64,000 nucleotides of DNA from JAADEM01 sp965371855 (GTDB lineage: Bacteria; Bacteroidota; Bacteroidia; Bacteroidales; Marinilabiliaceae), in the NCBI GenBank assembly GCA_965371855.1, contig CBDUZZ010000014.1:6949-70948 (forward strand), in the 5' to 3' direction. Both the position numbers and the translations under genes were made by a program. The notes beneath the pieces were generated by a model. The model saw nothing but the letters and a program-made list of their open reading frames with translations, ran no database searches and was not told the DNA's origin. Positions 44,463-53,377 of the stretch are shown in pieces. Within the stretch, counting starts at the first letter, position 1. The number at the start of each line of letters is the position of its first letter.

Positions 44463-45638
44463 ATGAAAAATAAAATTCAGATTCAACATTTTATACCGGT
44501 ACTTATGTCATTTTTTGTAATGAGTTTTGCTGATTTGGTAGGAACAGGAGTTGATGAATTGAAACAAAGTATAGAAATACCTCGCTATATTCTCCAATTG
44601 ATACCATTTGTTGCTTTAATATGGTTCTTTATATTATCGGTGCCTATAGGTATATGGCAAGATAGAGTTGGAAAGAAGAAAGCATTATCTGTGGGAATAT
44701 TAGTTACAGCATTTGGTCTTTTTATACCATTGTTTGGAAATACTTTGCCAGTAATATTAGTGGCATTTTCTCTTCTTGGTATTGGTAACACTATTATACA
44801 GGTTTCAGCGAATCCACTATTAATTGATATTGTGCCTGCAGATAAAGGATCGAGCTATTTGAGCTTTTCACAGTTTATTAAATCAGTTGGTTCAATGATA
44901 GGCCCTTTTGTAGCAGCCGTAATTGGCCCAAAGTTGGCTATTTTATTTGGTGATAATTCTGGTGAAGGTACGTGGCGATACGGCTTATATCTTTTTGGTT
45001 TTATTGCTATTCTTTCAGGGGCTTGGCTTATATCTGTTAAGGTTAATGAAACAAAATCAGAAGGCAAACGAGCTACATTTACATCATGCTTTAAACTGTT
45101 AAGCAACAAGTTTATATTAATAATGGTTATTGGAATATTTTTGGTTGTAGGTATTGATGTAGCTATGAACTCCAATATTGGCAATTTTCTCGAACTAAAA
45201 ATTGGAATTGATGCCGAAGCTGCTAAGTACGGGAAATCAATGTATTTCTTTGCAAAGATGATAGGTACTTTTATTGGAGCTATTTTATTAACCAGATTAT
45301 CACCTCGAGGTTTTTTAATAGGTTCATCTTTACTTGCAATTGTTTCTCTTACAGCTCTTGCTTTTACCCCAAGTGCTATTGCTGCATGGATTATTATTTT
45401 TATAGTGAGTCTTGGAATCTCCAATATTTTCCCGCTTATTTTTTCAATTGCAGTAGGTAAAATGCCTGAACGATCAAATGAAATATCCGGATTAATGATG
45501 ATGGCTATCAGTGGTGGTGCTATTATACCTTTTGTAGTAGGTTTTACAATGGACTTGTGGCAGGCAGGAGGAATTCTTGTATTAGTCGGCAGTGCTGTAT
45601 ATCTTTTATTTGTGGGGTTATCAAAACAATTAAAATAG
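44463..45638 (+). CDS. MFS transporter (FHS-like sugar permease)
   Basis: 391 residues with 12 TM segments. The N-terminal half has FVMSFADLVGTGVDELKQ, the loop GIWQDRVGKKKALSVG between TM2 and TM3 (the MFS A motif), and GIGNTIIQVSANPLLIDIV, which resembles the QxxxNP signature of the FucP/FHS sugar-proton symporters. It looks intact. It heads a plus-strand series with the HAD and SIS genes, so the substrate is probably a sugar processed by the isomerase (inference). Confidence 0.88.
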   Translation: MKNKIQIQHFIPVLMSFFVMSFADLVGTGVDELKQSIEIPRYILQLIPFVALIWFFILSVPIGIWQDRVGKKKALSVGILVTAFGLFIPLFGNTLPVILVAFSLLGIGNTIIQVSANPLLIDIVPADKGSSYLSFSQFIKSVGSMIGPFVAAVIGPKLAILFGDNSGEGTWRYGLYLFGFIAILSGAWLISVKVNETKSEGKRATFTSCFKLLSNKFILIMVIGIFLVVGIDVAMNSNIGNFLELKIGIDAEAAKYGKSMYFFAKMIGTFIGAILLTRLSPRGFLIGSSLLAIVSLTALAFTPSAIAAWIIIFIVSLGISNIFPLIFSIAVGKMPERSNEISGLMMMAISGGAIIPFVVGFTMDLWQAGGILVLVGSAVYLLFVGLSKQLK

Positions 45639-45712
45639 AAAAAATCAGTTATTGCAAAAATAATTGGTAAACTCATGAAATTATCTTATATATAATAATA
45701 AAAAACTGAGCT

Positions 45713-46261
45713 ATGAAATATCAAGGACGATATGATATATTCAATCCGGAACAGATAATTACATATCCTGTAAGTGAGCGTACAAATAAAGTTAAACTTA
45801 ACAATAAAGAATTATCAGCAGATGATTACATTGTTAAAGGGGCAGTACCTTTTTTAACAACTCTTAAAAATAAAGGGATAAAACTTTATATGGCAAGTGG
45901 TACCGATAAAGAAGATGTTATTAATGAAGCCGAAGTTCTTGGGTATGCACATCTGTTTGACGGTGGTATTTATGGGTCTGTTGGTGATGTTAAAAAGTAC
46001 TCGAAAAAAATTGTTATTGATAAAATTATTACTGACAATAATCTTAAAGGAACTGAGCTGTTAGTAACCGGCGATGGTACTGTTGAAATAAAAGAGTGTA
46101 TTAAATTTGAAGGAATTGCTATTGGAATTGCCAGCGATGAAGTTAGAAGGTACGATTTAAACGAAGAGAAACGAACCAGACTTATTAAAGCCGGAGCCGA
46201 TATTATTATTAGCGACTTTTCGCAAGCTGATAAATTAGTTAAACTTTTATTCAAGAAATAA
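45713..46261 (+). pseudogene. HAD-family phosphatase lacking the nucleophile motif (N-terminally truncated)
   Basis: 182 residues. Motif II (LYMASGTDKEDV), the conserved FDGGIYGSVGDVKKYSK and motif IV (LVTGDGTVEIKE, IGIASDEV) of a HAD subfamily are present, but the N-terminal motif I (DxDGT) with the catalytic Asp is absent. Intact relatives have about 100 more residues before MKYQGRYD-like text. Upstream bases show no in-frame remainder. Hence it is probably inactive, though the frame is clean and it lies 2 bases before the SIS gene. Confidence 0.7.
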
Positions 46262-46263
46262 AT

Positions 46264-46899
46264 ATGAAGACAGAAACACTGATGAATACACTAATTGAAA
46301 GATATCCTGTTCTTAATGCATGCAAAAAGGATATTGAAGAGGCAGCCAACCTGATAATTGCTTGCTTTGAAAATAGTGGACAACTTTTAATATGTGGTAA
46401 TGGAGGAAGCAGTTCTGATGCTGATCATATCGTTGGTGAGCTAATGAAAAGTTTCTCGAAAAAACGCCCTGTTGATAACGATTTTGAAGAGGCTCTTACA
46501 AAAGTATCAGAAGAGCGTGGAGTAAACCTTGCAAATAAACTTGAGAAAGCTCTACCGGCAATATCACTAAGTGCGCATACAGCTCTTACTTCTGCCGTGT
46601 CAAACGATATTGGGGGAGATTTTATTTATGCTCAGCAAGTTAATGGTTATGGTAAAAAAAACGACATATTACTTGGCATTACTACATCAGGTAATTCTCA
46701 AAATATTATTGATGCTGCAATAACAGCAAAAGCAAAAGGATTAAAAGTTATTGGATTAACCGGTAAAACAGGAGGAAACCTAAAACAATATTGCGATGCT
46801 ATTATTTGTGTTCCTAAATTAAGTACTCCTGAAATCCAGGAGCTTCATCTGCCAATTTACCATACTATTTGCCAAATTATTGAGTACAAGTTTTTTTGA
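46264..46899 (+). CDS. SIS-domain sugar isomerase (GmhA-like)
   Basis: A 211-residue GmhA/DiaA-type SIS protein. The phosphosugar loop GNGGSSSDADH is at 45-55, with SAVSNDIGGDFIY near 110, TTSGNSQNIIDA near 140 and the catalytic region PEIQELHLPIYH near 192-203. GmhA converts sedoheptulose-7-phosphate to D-glycero-manno-heptose-7-phosphate, but this copy has a longer insert at 60-95 and a transporter/HAD context, so another sugar phosphate may be the substrate. The gene starts 2 bases after the HAD stop. Confidence 0.85.
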   Translation: MKTETLMNTLIERYPVLNACKKDIEEAANLIIACFENSGQLLICGNGGSSSDADHIVGELMKSFSKKRPVDNDFEEALTKVSEERGVNLANKLEKALPAISLSAHTALTSAVSNDIGGDFIYAQQVNGYGKKNDILLGITTSGNSQNIIDAAITAKAKGLKVIGLTGKTGGNLKQYCDAIICVPKLSTPEIQELHLPIYHTICQIIEYKFF

Positions 46900-46917
46900 A
46901 AAACAACATCATAAAAA

Positions 46918-48294
46918 ATGATTATTCGCAAAAGCATAATTACTTTATTAATAGTTTCATCTGTATTTTTGTATAGTTGCAATCAAATCATTACAAATCA
47001 GACAATAGACCATATTCCTATGAAAGAGAGGCAAATCACATTTTCAGAAAAAAATCATGTACTCGATAATAATGATAACTTTTCGCCGGATGATAAGTTT
47101 TTGTGTTTCGATACACGGGGAACAGTATTCAATAACAATTTAGCAAATTGTAAGTCAATTGAAAAAGTTGAAATAGCAACAGGTATAGCGACTGTTATTT
47201 GGAATCCCGAATCGATAACCGGCGAACATGCAGCACCTGGTGTTGCCGCAGTATCATACCATCCGTTTGAGAATAAAGTAGTGTTTATACACGGACCTTT
47301 TCTTGATGAAGTTGAAGAGCGGGGCTATTATGGTATTCGTAACCGTACAGGTGTTGAGGTTACTGCCGATGGAAAACAGAATTTGGTAAAAGTTGATATG
47401 CGTGATGTTTCCATTGATAAACCAACTATACAAGGTGCTCAAAGGGGAGGAACACATCGCCATGAATATTCACGTAACGGGAAACGCATTGGGTTTACTT
47501 ACGATGATTATCTTAATGAAGATTATGACAGAACCATTGGTTATATGGAGATTAATGATAAGGCTCCGGAAGGTTACACCCACTATTTTACTGTTTTAGT
47601 AAAACCTGCCAAAAAGGGAGAATCAAAACCCGGTGAAATTGAAAAAGCCTCAAGCGATTCGTGGGTCGATTCATCAGGAACTAAGCGTGCATTTATAGGA
47701 AAAGTCAGAGCCAAAAATGGTGTCGACTATGAGACTTCTCTTTTTGTTGCTGAAATTCCTGATTCAGTTGATATTACCACAGCATTTTCAGGTAATGGAA
47801 ATGTGTACCCCACTCCGCCCAAAGGAATTAATATTTGCAGGTTAACTCATAGCAAATGGGCCGATGGGATTGTACGTGGCTCTTACGATGGGAAAAATAT
47901 TGCCTATCTGTCACTTGATGCAAACAATATAAAACAAGTATTTGTTATTCCTACTGATGGTTCAGACATTGATACTGATATAAATAAACAACCTAAACAA
48001 GTTACTTTTTTTGACAATGATGCTTCGAGCGTTCGATGGCATCCGTCAGACAATTGGATTTTTTCTGTAAGTAAAGGTAATATTGCTGTAACTTATGTTG
48101 GTAAAGGTAACAACTTTGGAAAAACTTTTTTTCTTACAAGCGATAATCAAAAAAGAGATCAGTTGGTAGTTTCGCATACAGGAAATAGTATTGCCTACGG
48201 AATTATACTACAATCTGAGAATTCAGAAAAAGAGTGGAAACAAATTTTTGTAATGGAATTTGATATTAAAAAACTAAATGAAAAATTATTATGA
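46918..48294 (+). CDS. DUF3748 lipoprotein (YidR-like, TolB-type propeller)
   Basis: A 458-residue lipoprotein (lipobox VFLYSC, Cys about 21). DUF3748 proteins have TolB-like propeller repeats; here DNFSPDDKFLCFDTRGTVFN, YSRNGKRIGFTYDDYLNEDY and VRWHPSDNWIFSVSKGNI mark the blades, and AQRGGTHRHEYSRNG is the best conserved block. Function is unknown; related proteins occur in sugar-utilisation operons. It is 18 bases downstream of the SIS gene, and its end overlaps the ceramidase-like remnant by 17 bases. Confidence 0.85.
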   Translation: MIIRKSIITLLIVSSVFLYSCNQIITNQTIDHIPMKERQITFSEKNHVLDNNDNFSPDDKFLCFDTRGTVFNNNLANCKSIEKVEIATGIATVIWNPESITGEHAAPGVAAVSYHPFENKVVFIHGPFLDEVEERGYYGIRNRTGVEVTADGKQNLVKVDMRDVSIDKPTIQGAQRGGTHRHEYSRNGKRIGFTYDDYLNEDYDRTIGYMEINDKAPEGYTHYFTVLVKPAKKGESKPGEIEKASSDSWVDSSGTKRAFIGKVRAKNGVDYETSLFVAEIPDSVDITTAFSGNGNVYPTPPKGINICRLTHSKWADGIVRGSYDGKNIAYLSLDANNIKQVFVIPTDGSDIDTDINKQPKQVTFFDNDASSVRWHPSDNWIFSVSKGNIAVTYVGKGNNFGKTFFLTSDNQKRDQLVVSHTGNSIAYGIILQSENSEKEWKQIFVMEFDIKKLNEKLL

Positions 48295-48502
48295 AAAATT
48301 GCTATTAGGCACTTTAGGTGCAATAATTGCAATTTTATTAATAGTAGTAATATTTGTTTATAGCAATGTAAGAGACCGGCATTCAGGTTATGAAGTTGAT
48401 ATCAGAAAACAAATTCCTAAAGAGGCAGAAATAGATTATGTTTTAATCTCCAGCACACAAACTAGGTCGGATTTGAGTATAAAAAGATGGATAGAAAAAT
48501 AA
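48278..48502 (+). pseudogene. Neutral-ceramidase-like protein, internal deletion remnant
   Basis: 74 residues. A TM anchor (about 8-30) is followed by NVRDRHSGYEVD, typical of the N-terminus of a Bacteroidota neutral-ceramidase-like family; then the text jumps to RKQIPKEAEIDYVLISSTQT, normally about 100 residues later and near the SSTHTH zinc motif (here SSTQTR). The rest is missing. Not functional. Confidence 0.65.
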
Positions 48503-48583
48503 AGTGCTATTTTAGGTGCAGGCAAATTTATTATCTATTAATAAATAAATTTTTCAAAAAATATTTTCTAAAAGAATAATCAC

Positions 48584-49942
48584 ATGAGATATTTTAAAAC
48601 ATTAATCGGGTTGGTATTTTTTGTGCTTTTATTATCATCCTGCAAGGAGAAGAAAGTGCCACTTACACCCGAAACAGCATTGAATCATTATTTGCAAAAT
48701 GATGATAAAACATTTTCATGGGAAATTGCTGACACTTTTGAAGTGAGCGGAGTAAAAGCATATAACCTTATACTCACTTCGCAAAAATGGCGTGAACATA
48801 TTTGGAAACATCAGTTAACTGTATTTATTCCTGAAGAGATAAAGTATAATGATGCATTGTTGTTTATTTCCGGTGGGAGTATCAATAAAAAAGGTGATCC
48901 TAACTTTAGGGGGCCTAATGATGATTTTACAAAAATGGTGGCTACTATCGCTTCTACAAACAAAGCAATTACATCCATTATTCGTCAAACACCAAATCAG
49001 CCGCTGTATGAGGGTGACCTAGTTGAAGACCAGTTAATTTCATACACTTTGCATAACTATAAAAAGGATGGTGATTTGACATGGCCTTTGCTTTTTCCAA
49101 TGGTAAAAACTGCAGTGCGTGCTATGGATGCCGTTCAGGAATTTACAAAAAATGAGTTAAAGCAAAACATAGACAAATTTGTAGTAACAGGTGCTTCAAA
49201 ACGCGGTTGGACAACATGGCTTACCGGGGCTATGGATTCAAGGGTTGAAGCAATTGCACCTATGGTGATTGATGTTTTAAATATGCCAATAAGTCTGAAT
49301 TATCAAATTGAAGTTTGGAAAGAGTATAGTATACAAATTGAGGATTACGTGAAACTGGAAATTCCTCAAAGCGTAGCTACCCAATCAGGTAAAAATATCT
49401 CGACTATGGTTGATCCATACTCCTATAGGAAGAAATTAACTATGCCCAAAATGATATTTATAGGAACAAACGATGAGTATTGGCCTGTTGATGCCATTAA
49501 AAACTATTATGATAGTATTCCGGGCGAAAACTACATACACTATGTGCCAAATGCCGGGCACGATTTGGGAGATACGGATCAGGCACCAAGGGCTTTAAGT
49601 GCGTTTTTTGGAAACACTATACAGAAAAAACCATACCCCGAATGTAAATGGGTAATGACACCGAATGGGAAAAATGCAGGTTTAGAAGTAAAAGCAACAC
49701 CGGATAAACTTGTTGATGCCCTTATCTGGTCGGCAGTTTCGACTGATCGTGATTTTCGTGATGAGAAATGGACTGGCAAAAGTCTGGAAGCTAAAAGTAA
49801 AGCCGATATCGCGGTTGAGGTAGGTTATCCTGAATCAGGGTTCAAAGCATTTTATATTGATTTGGAATATCTTGACGCAAATGGAAATAAATATTCAAAG
49901 AGCACACGTATGTTTGTAACAGATTCAAAAAGTGTATTGTAA
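48584..49942 (+). CDS. PhoPQ-activated pathogenicity-related protein (PqaA-like) lipoprotein
   Basis: 452 residues; lipobox LLLSSC with Cys20. PqaA-type alpha/beta-hydrolase fold: LLFISGGSINKKGDPNFRGP, the nucleophile elbow GASKRGWTTWLTGAMDSR near 205-222, and PMVIDVLNM. A catalytic Asp region (GTNDEYWPVD) and His (NAGHDLG) follow in the right order, so it is probably an active esterase or peptidase. Substrate unknown. The C-terminal 100 residues form a beta-rich accessory part. The gene appears intact, next to another hydrolase. Confidence 0.87.
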   Translation: MRYFKTLIGLVFFVLLLSSCKEKKVPLTPETALNHYLQNDDKTFSWEIADTFEVSGVKAYNLILTSQKWREHIWKHQLTVFIPEEIKYNDALLFISGGSINKKGDPNFRGPNDDFTKMVATIASTNKAITSIIRQTPNQPLYEGDLVEDQLISYTLHNYKKDGDLTWPLLFPMVKTAVRAMDAVQEFTKNELKQNIDKFVVTGASKRGWTTWLTGAMDSRVEAIAPMVIDVLNMPISLNYQIEVWKEYSIQIEDYVKLEIPQSVATQSGKNISTMVDPYSYRKKLTMPKMIFIGTNDEYWPVDAIKNYYDSIPGENYIHYVPNAGHDLGDTDQAPRALSAFFGNTIQKKPYPECKWVMTPNGKNAGLEVKATPDKLVDALIWSAVSTDRDFRDEKWTGKSLEAKSKADIAVEVGYPESGFKAFYIDLEYLDANGNKYSKSTRMFVTDSKSVL

Positions 49943-49960
49943 ATTGAAAATCACTTTAAT

Positions 49961-50863
49961 ATGAATAAAACATTAAGACATAATATAGGAACCCTGAGTT
50001 TCGTAATTGTAGCAGCATTTTTGCTTTTGTCGTGCGAAACAAAAGATAGTTTACCTCTAAGTAAATATTATGATTATGATAGGGAACTACCTTTAAAAGA
50101 CACACTTTTAACAGTTGATAGTGCCGATAATTACAACATGCGGCATATTGATTATTTCAGTGTGAATAATAAAAAGGTAAAAGCTCTCCTTTCTATTCCC
50201 AATAATGTTGATAAACCAATGCCTGTGGTGATTTTGTTACATGGGTTTGGCGATAGAAAAACAGTCGATTACATTGAATCAGGACATGAATATTTCATTA
50301 AAAACGGGTATGCCGTGTTTCGAATTGATATAGCCAATCATGGTGATAGGTTTGAGGATGATTATGAACTCAGCTTTACCGATGGTTATAAATTTTGGAC
50401 ACGTAATATTATCATACAAACTGTCTTTGATTTAAGGCGGGGAATTGATTTATTAAGTACTGTTCCTGAGATTGATTCTACTCGTATCGGGTTTTATGGC
50501 ATAAGCCTTGGCGGATCCACCGGAACAGTGTTTTGTGCCGTGGATAAAAGGGTAAAAGTGCCTGTAATTGCACTTGCAGGTGGTGGATTTAATGTTATGT
50601 TTGGTTTTGATGCATTGTCTGAGGAAGCTTTAGATTATTTTAGCATGATTGATCCGATTAATTATGTTGAAATGATTAATCCTCGTCCCCTGCTAATGCT
50701 AAATGCTGAGAATGATGACGTCGTTCCGCCTTTTACTACCAAGAGGTTGTTCAAAAAAGCGAAAGAGCCTAAAAAGATAATCTGGTATAATGCCAAACAT
50801 CATGATGTGCCAATAGATAAGGTTTATCAAGCAGGCATTGACTGGTATAAAAAGTATTTGTAA
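49961..50863 (+). CDS. Alpha/beta-hydrolase lipoprotein (dienelactone-hydrolase/acetylesterase type)
   Basis: 300 residues with lipobox LLLSC (Cys25). LLHGFGDRKTVDYIESG is the oxyanion-hole loop, FYGISLGGSTG (about residues 182-192) the nucleophile elbow, DDVVPP the acid and AKHHDVP the catalytic His. The triad is complete. Such lipoproteins remove acyl groups from glycans in Bacteroidota. It follows the PqaA-like gene by 18 bases on the same strand; co-expression is likely. Confidence 0.88.
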   Translation: MNKTLRHNIGTLSFVIVAAFLLLSCETKDSLPLSKYYDYDRELPLKDTLLTVDSADNYNMRHIDYFSVNNKKVKALLSIPNNVDKPMPVVILLHGFGDRKTVDYIESGHEYFIKNGYAVFRIDIANHGDRFEDDYELSFTDGYKFWTRNIIIQTVFDLRRGIDLLSTVPEIDSTRIGFYGISLGGSTGTVFCAVDKRVKVPVIALAGGGFNVMFGFDALSEEALDYFSMIDPINYVEMINPRPLLMLNAENDDVVPPFTTKRLFKKAKEPKKIIWYNAKHHDVPIDKVYQAGIDWYKKYL

Positions 50864-50918
50864 ACTTTTTTTGAGTGTTTTATTAGAGTGACGTTTATCT
50901 TTAGTAAACTTTCTAATG

Positions 50919-52166
50919 TTACTCAGCCTCTTTTACCCAACCTGTTGAAAATACAACATGTTTAATGGTGCCCCTATCTTTAACATGGTTTGAAAACGTG
51001 ACATGAATTGAACCATTTTCACTTTGCATAGCTGTGGGATATCCAAAAGAGCCTTCCCCCTTTTCTGCTTTTTCAAGATGCTTTGTGTATTTCCACGTTT
51101 CCCCTTCGTCTTCCGAAAGGCTAACAGCTAAACTGTACCTGCCATCTTCCACATCATTATAAACCATAAGGAAATTACCATCTTTTAATTTAATCGCATC
51201 TATACTTGCGCCCGGGTTTGGTATGTCTGTTTTTTCAGCTGCACTCCATTCATAACCGTTATCTTCTGATGTGCTAATCATTATCCTGCCCGGTTCGTCA
51301 CCATTGTCGCGCATATAGGCAATAAGCGAACCATCCTTTTTTTGGATGATTGCAGGTTGTACATTTCCACGACCTACCGAAGGTAAACTAGCTTTCCAGG
51401 TGTCACCGTCATCATCAGAAATGGCCATTAACGAAAAGTTATAGCCATCGGAATATAATGGTAACAAAATCCTGCCATTTTCTAAAACAGTAGGTTGTAT
51501 CCTTGTCATCCAGCCTGTTTCTCTTTTCTTTGGTTCTTTGGCAGCATCATAAACCATAGTCTCATAAAGCGGGGCATATTCGGCCCAAGATAAACCTGAT
51601 TTACCTGATTTCTTAAATTTTTCTTTAACATCTTCGGCAAATTGATTGTCCGGTTTTAATAAAATAATATCCTGCCAATCCCATTTTGGTGCTCCGGGTT
51701 TTTTGTAATCGTCAGAGTACCGGTATTTTAAAACAGAAGTTTCCCAACGATTTGCTTGTACTACAATCCAAAATAAAAATAAACGCTTGTTTTTATTTAT
51801 AAATAATACCGGGTTGCAATCAGGATGTCCTGGTGTATCAGCTAAAACAAAAGGGTTACTCCATGTTTTTGAACCTTTCTTTAATCGTGCCCCTTTTATC
51901 ATTACATCGTTTGCACTACGTTCGCCTGAACCTTCAAACCAACAGCTAAGCATATCGCCGTTAGGCAATTCAACAATTGAACTACTATGAACATGTTTAT
52001 CCTGAAGCGGAAAAATCATTTGTGATTTATAGATTTCTCCTTTTTTGGCATTTATTTTTTGAGCCGGTGAGTTAAATCCGGTAAAAAAACTCATTGTTAA
52101 AATTAAGAATAGCGATAGCCCTCTACTTTTATTTTTCAAATGATAATTTAATCTTAAATTTTTCAT
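50919..52166 (-). CDS. Secreted BNR-repeat sialidase-family protein
   Basis: 415 residues; signal peptide 1 to about 36 without a lipobox. Five-to-six-bladed propeller with Asp-box repeats: SDDDGDTWKA, TSEDNGYEWSA and SEDEGETWKYT. The early part LPNGDMLSCWFEGSGERSAN and GHPDCNPVLF fits the BNR_2 sialidase-like group rather than classical GH33 (no clear FRIP motif). It could release sialic acid or a related acidic sugar for the lyase/symporter pair, but the activity is not certain. It appears intact. Confidence 0.82.
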   Translation of the reverse strand: MKNLRLNYHLKNKSRGLSLFLILTMSFFTGFNSPAQKINAKKGEIYKSQMIFPLQDKHVHSSSIVELPNGDMLSCWFEGSGERSANDVMIKGARLKKGSKTWSNPFVLADTPGHPDCNPVLFINKNKRLFLFWIVVQANRWETSVLKYRYSDDYKKPGAPKWDWQDIILLKPDNQFAEDVKEKFKKSGKSGLSWAEYAPLYETMVYDAAKEPKKRETGWMTRIQPTVLENGRILLPLYSDGYNFSLMAISDDDGDTWKASLPSVGRGNVQPAIIQKKDGSLIAYMRDNGDEPGRIMISTSEDNGYEWSAAEKTDIPNPGASIDAIKLKDGNFLMVYNDVEDGRYSLAVSLSEDEGETWKYTKHLEKAEKGEGSFGYPTAMQSENGSIHVTFSNHVKDRGTIKHVVFSTGWVKEAE

Positions 52167-52318
52167 AGTTGTAGAATTTATAACTGATTGAAGTTTTGTT
52201 TGTTGCTAATTGTCGTAAATTTAAAATGTCTTCATAAGACTAATTATTTACAAAAAAACATCTAAAAAGTACTAAAAACTAATGTATTTTAAATTAATTT
52301 ACATAGATTTTTAACTTT

Positions 52319-52545
52319 TTGAGTAATCATAAACTTTGTTCAATATATTTGTTACAGTGGTTTATGGGCGATGTGGAAACTATTTTTGGGCAAACCGATA
52401 CTTTTTCGCAAAACTGGTCTGACGATTACGGGAAAACATGGAGCAAAATGACAGCTACAGAGTTGCCTAATCCAAATTCAGGCATTGATGCCGTTAGTTT
52501 AAAGGATAGCAGACAATTATTGGTTTATAATCCTACAGGATGATT
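52319..52545 (+). pseudogene. Sialidase-family internal fragment
   Basis: The last 45 residues of this frame (NWSDDYGKTWSKMTATELPN, PNSGIDAVSLKDSRQLLVYN) match an Asp-box blade and the following NPGSGIDAV segment of a BNR sialidase. The gene's start, remaining blades and end are missing; the frame stops where the glycerophosphodiesterase remnant begins. Confidence 0.75.
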
Positions 52546-52925
52546 CTCGCGTAATTGCCCTTAATAAAAACTGGAAATTATTTCCATCTGAAATATTAGA
52601 AGGAAAAACGAATTTGTCGGCACATTTAGAATGTAATGGTAGCGATACCCGGGCGGCATATAACGGATATCCTGAAAATTCTTTATCCGCAATTCAGCAT
52701 GCCATCAATTTGGGCGCTGATATTTTAGAGCTGGACGTAAAAGTTACCAGAGACAGTATTGTTGTGTTGATGCACGACGGAACAATTAACCGGACAACTA
52801 ATGGAACTGGCAACCCGGAGGATTACACCTTGGCTGAACTCCAAAAATTTCACCTGAAAATGAGCAACGGCACCTTATCTGATGAAACCATCCCCACATT
52901 TGAAGATGCACTAACCGTATATTAA
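52546..52925 (+). pseudogene. Glycerophosphodiester phosphodiesterase N-terminal remnant
   Basis: GYPENSLSAIQHAINLGADI and LELDVKVTRDSIVVLMHDGT match the N-terminal half of GDPD; the first catalytic His-Arg motif (HRG) reads HLE here. The frame stops after IPTFEDALTVY, about one third of the normal length, where the opposite-strand GIY-YIG remnant ends. No signal peptide remains. Confidence 0.8.
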
Positions 52926-53113
52926 TACGTTCAATAGCATCCGGGTTTTCCATTAACCATTGAATGTATTTTCTATTGCGCATCTTTTTAAGATAGTTTT
53001 CTATTTTTCGAGCCTGGCTAATATTATCACACACGATAGAATCCTTTAATACCCAATCATCAGCTTTCGCAGTAAATTTTTCTTTGCCATAATATATAAG
53101 TGAAAGCTGCCAT
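52922..53113 (-). pseudogene. GIY-YIG nuclease-type remnant, internal deletion
   Basis: An ATG at 53111-53113 starts MAAFTYILW, the opening strand of a GIY-YIG protein (MxxxVYIL), then shifts frame into YYGKEKFTAKADDWVLKDSI and SQARKIENYLKKMRNRKYIQ, the C-terminal half of the same small domain. About 25 residues, including the catalytic GIY/YIG core, are missing. It lies directly downstream of the tRNA terminator. Confidence 0.65.
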
Positions 53114-53122
53114 TTTTTTAAT

Positions 53123-53156
53123 AAAAAAGGGGATGAAAAAAATCCAATCCCCTTTT
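53123..53156 (-). terminator. Rho-independent terminator of the tRNA gene
   Basis: AAAAGGGGAT (53125-53134) and ATCCCCTTTT (53147-53156) form a 10-base-pair stem with a 12-base loop; in the minus direction it ends in a T run. It is 8 bases past the tRNA 3' end. Confidence 0.85.
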
Positions 53157-53164
53157 AATGTTTG

Positions 53165-53238
53165 TGGGCCCACATGGGCTTGAACCATGGACCCCCTGAT
53201 TATGAGTCAGGTGCTCTAACCAACTGAGCTATAGGCCC
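53165..53238 (-). tRNA. tRNA with CAT anticodon (Met elongator or Ile2)
   Basis: A complete cloverleaf on the minus strand: acceptor GGGCCTA/TGGGCCC, D arm GCTC/GAGC with AGTTGGTTA loop, anticodon arm CCTGA/TCAGG with loop CTCATAA (anticodon CAT), T arm CATGG/CCATG with TTCAAGC loop, discriminator A, 74 bases, CCA not encoded. It lacks initiator features (the first pair is G-C and there is no GGG/CCC next to the anticodon loop). Whether it is elongator Met or lysidine-modified Ile2 cannot be settled without identity-element comparison. Confidence 0.96.
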
Positions 53239-53377
53239 CACAAAAACCTATTATATTTTGTATCTTTACATTCAGAACATTCTCTGATAGCATGAGGAAA
53301 CAACAAATATTTCCAATTAGCGGATGCAAAAGTAATAAGTTAATTTTAATTATCAAATAGCTTTAAGAAGTTTTTAC

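Noticed and set aside
44855..45676. A 273-codon open frame opposite the MFS gene
   Set aside because: It is an antisense shadow of TM-helix codons; the plus-strand MFS is clearly real.
22190..53113. A canonical polysaccharide utilisation locus
   Set aside because: No SusC or SusD homologue and no hybrid sensor was seen; glycosidase genes here are mostly remnants.
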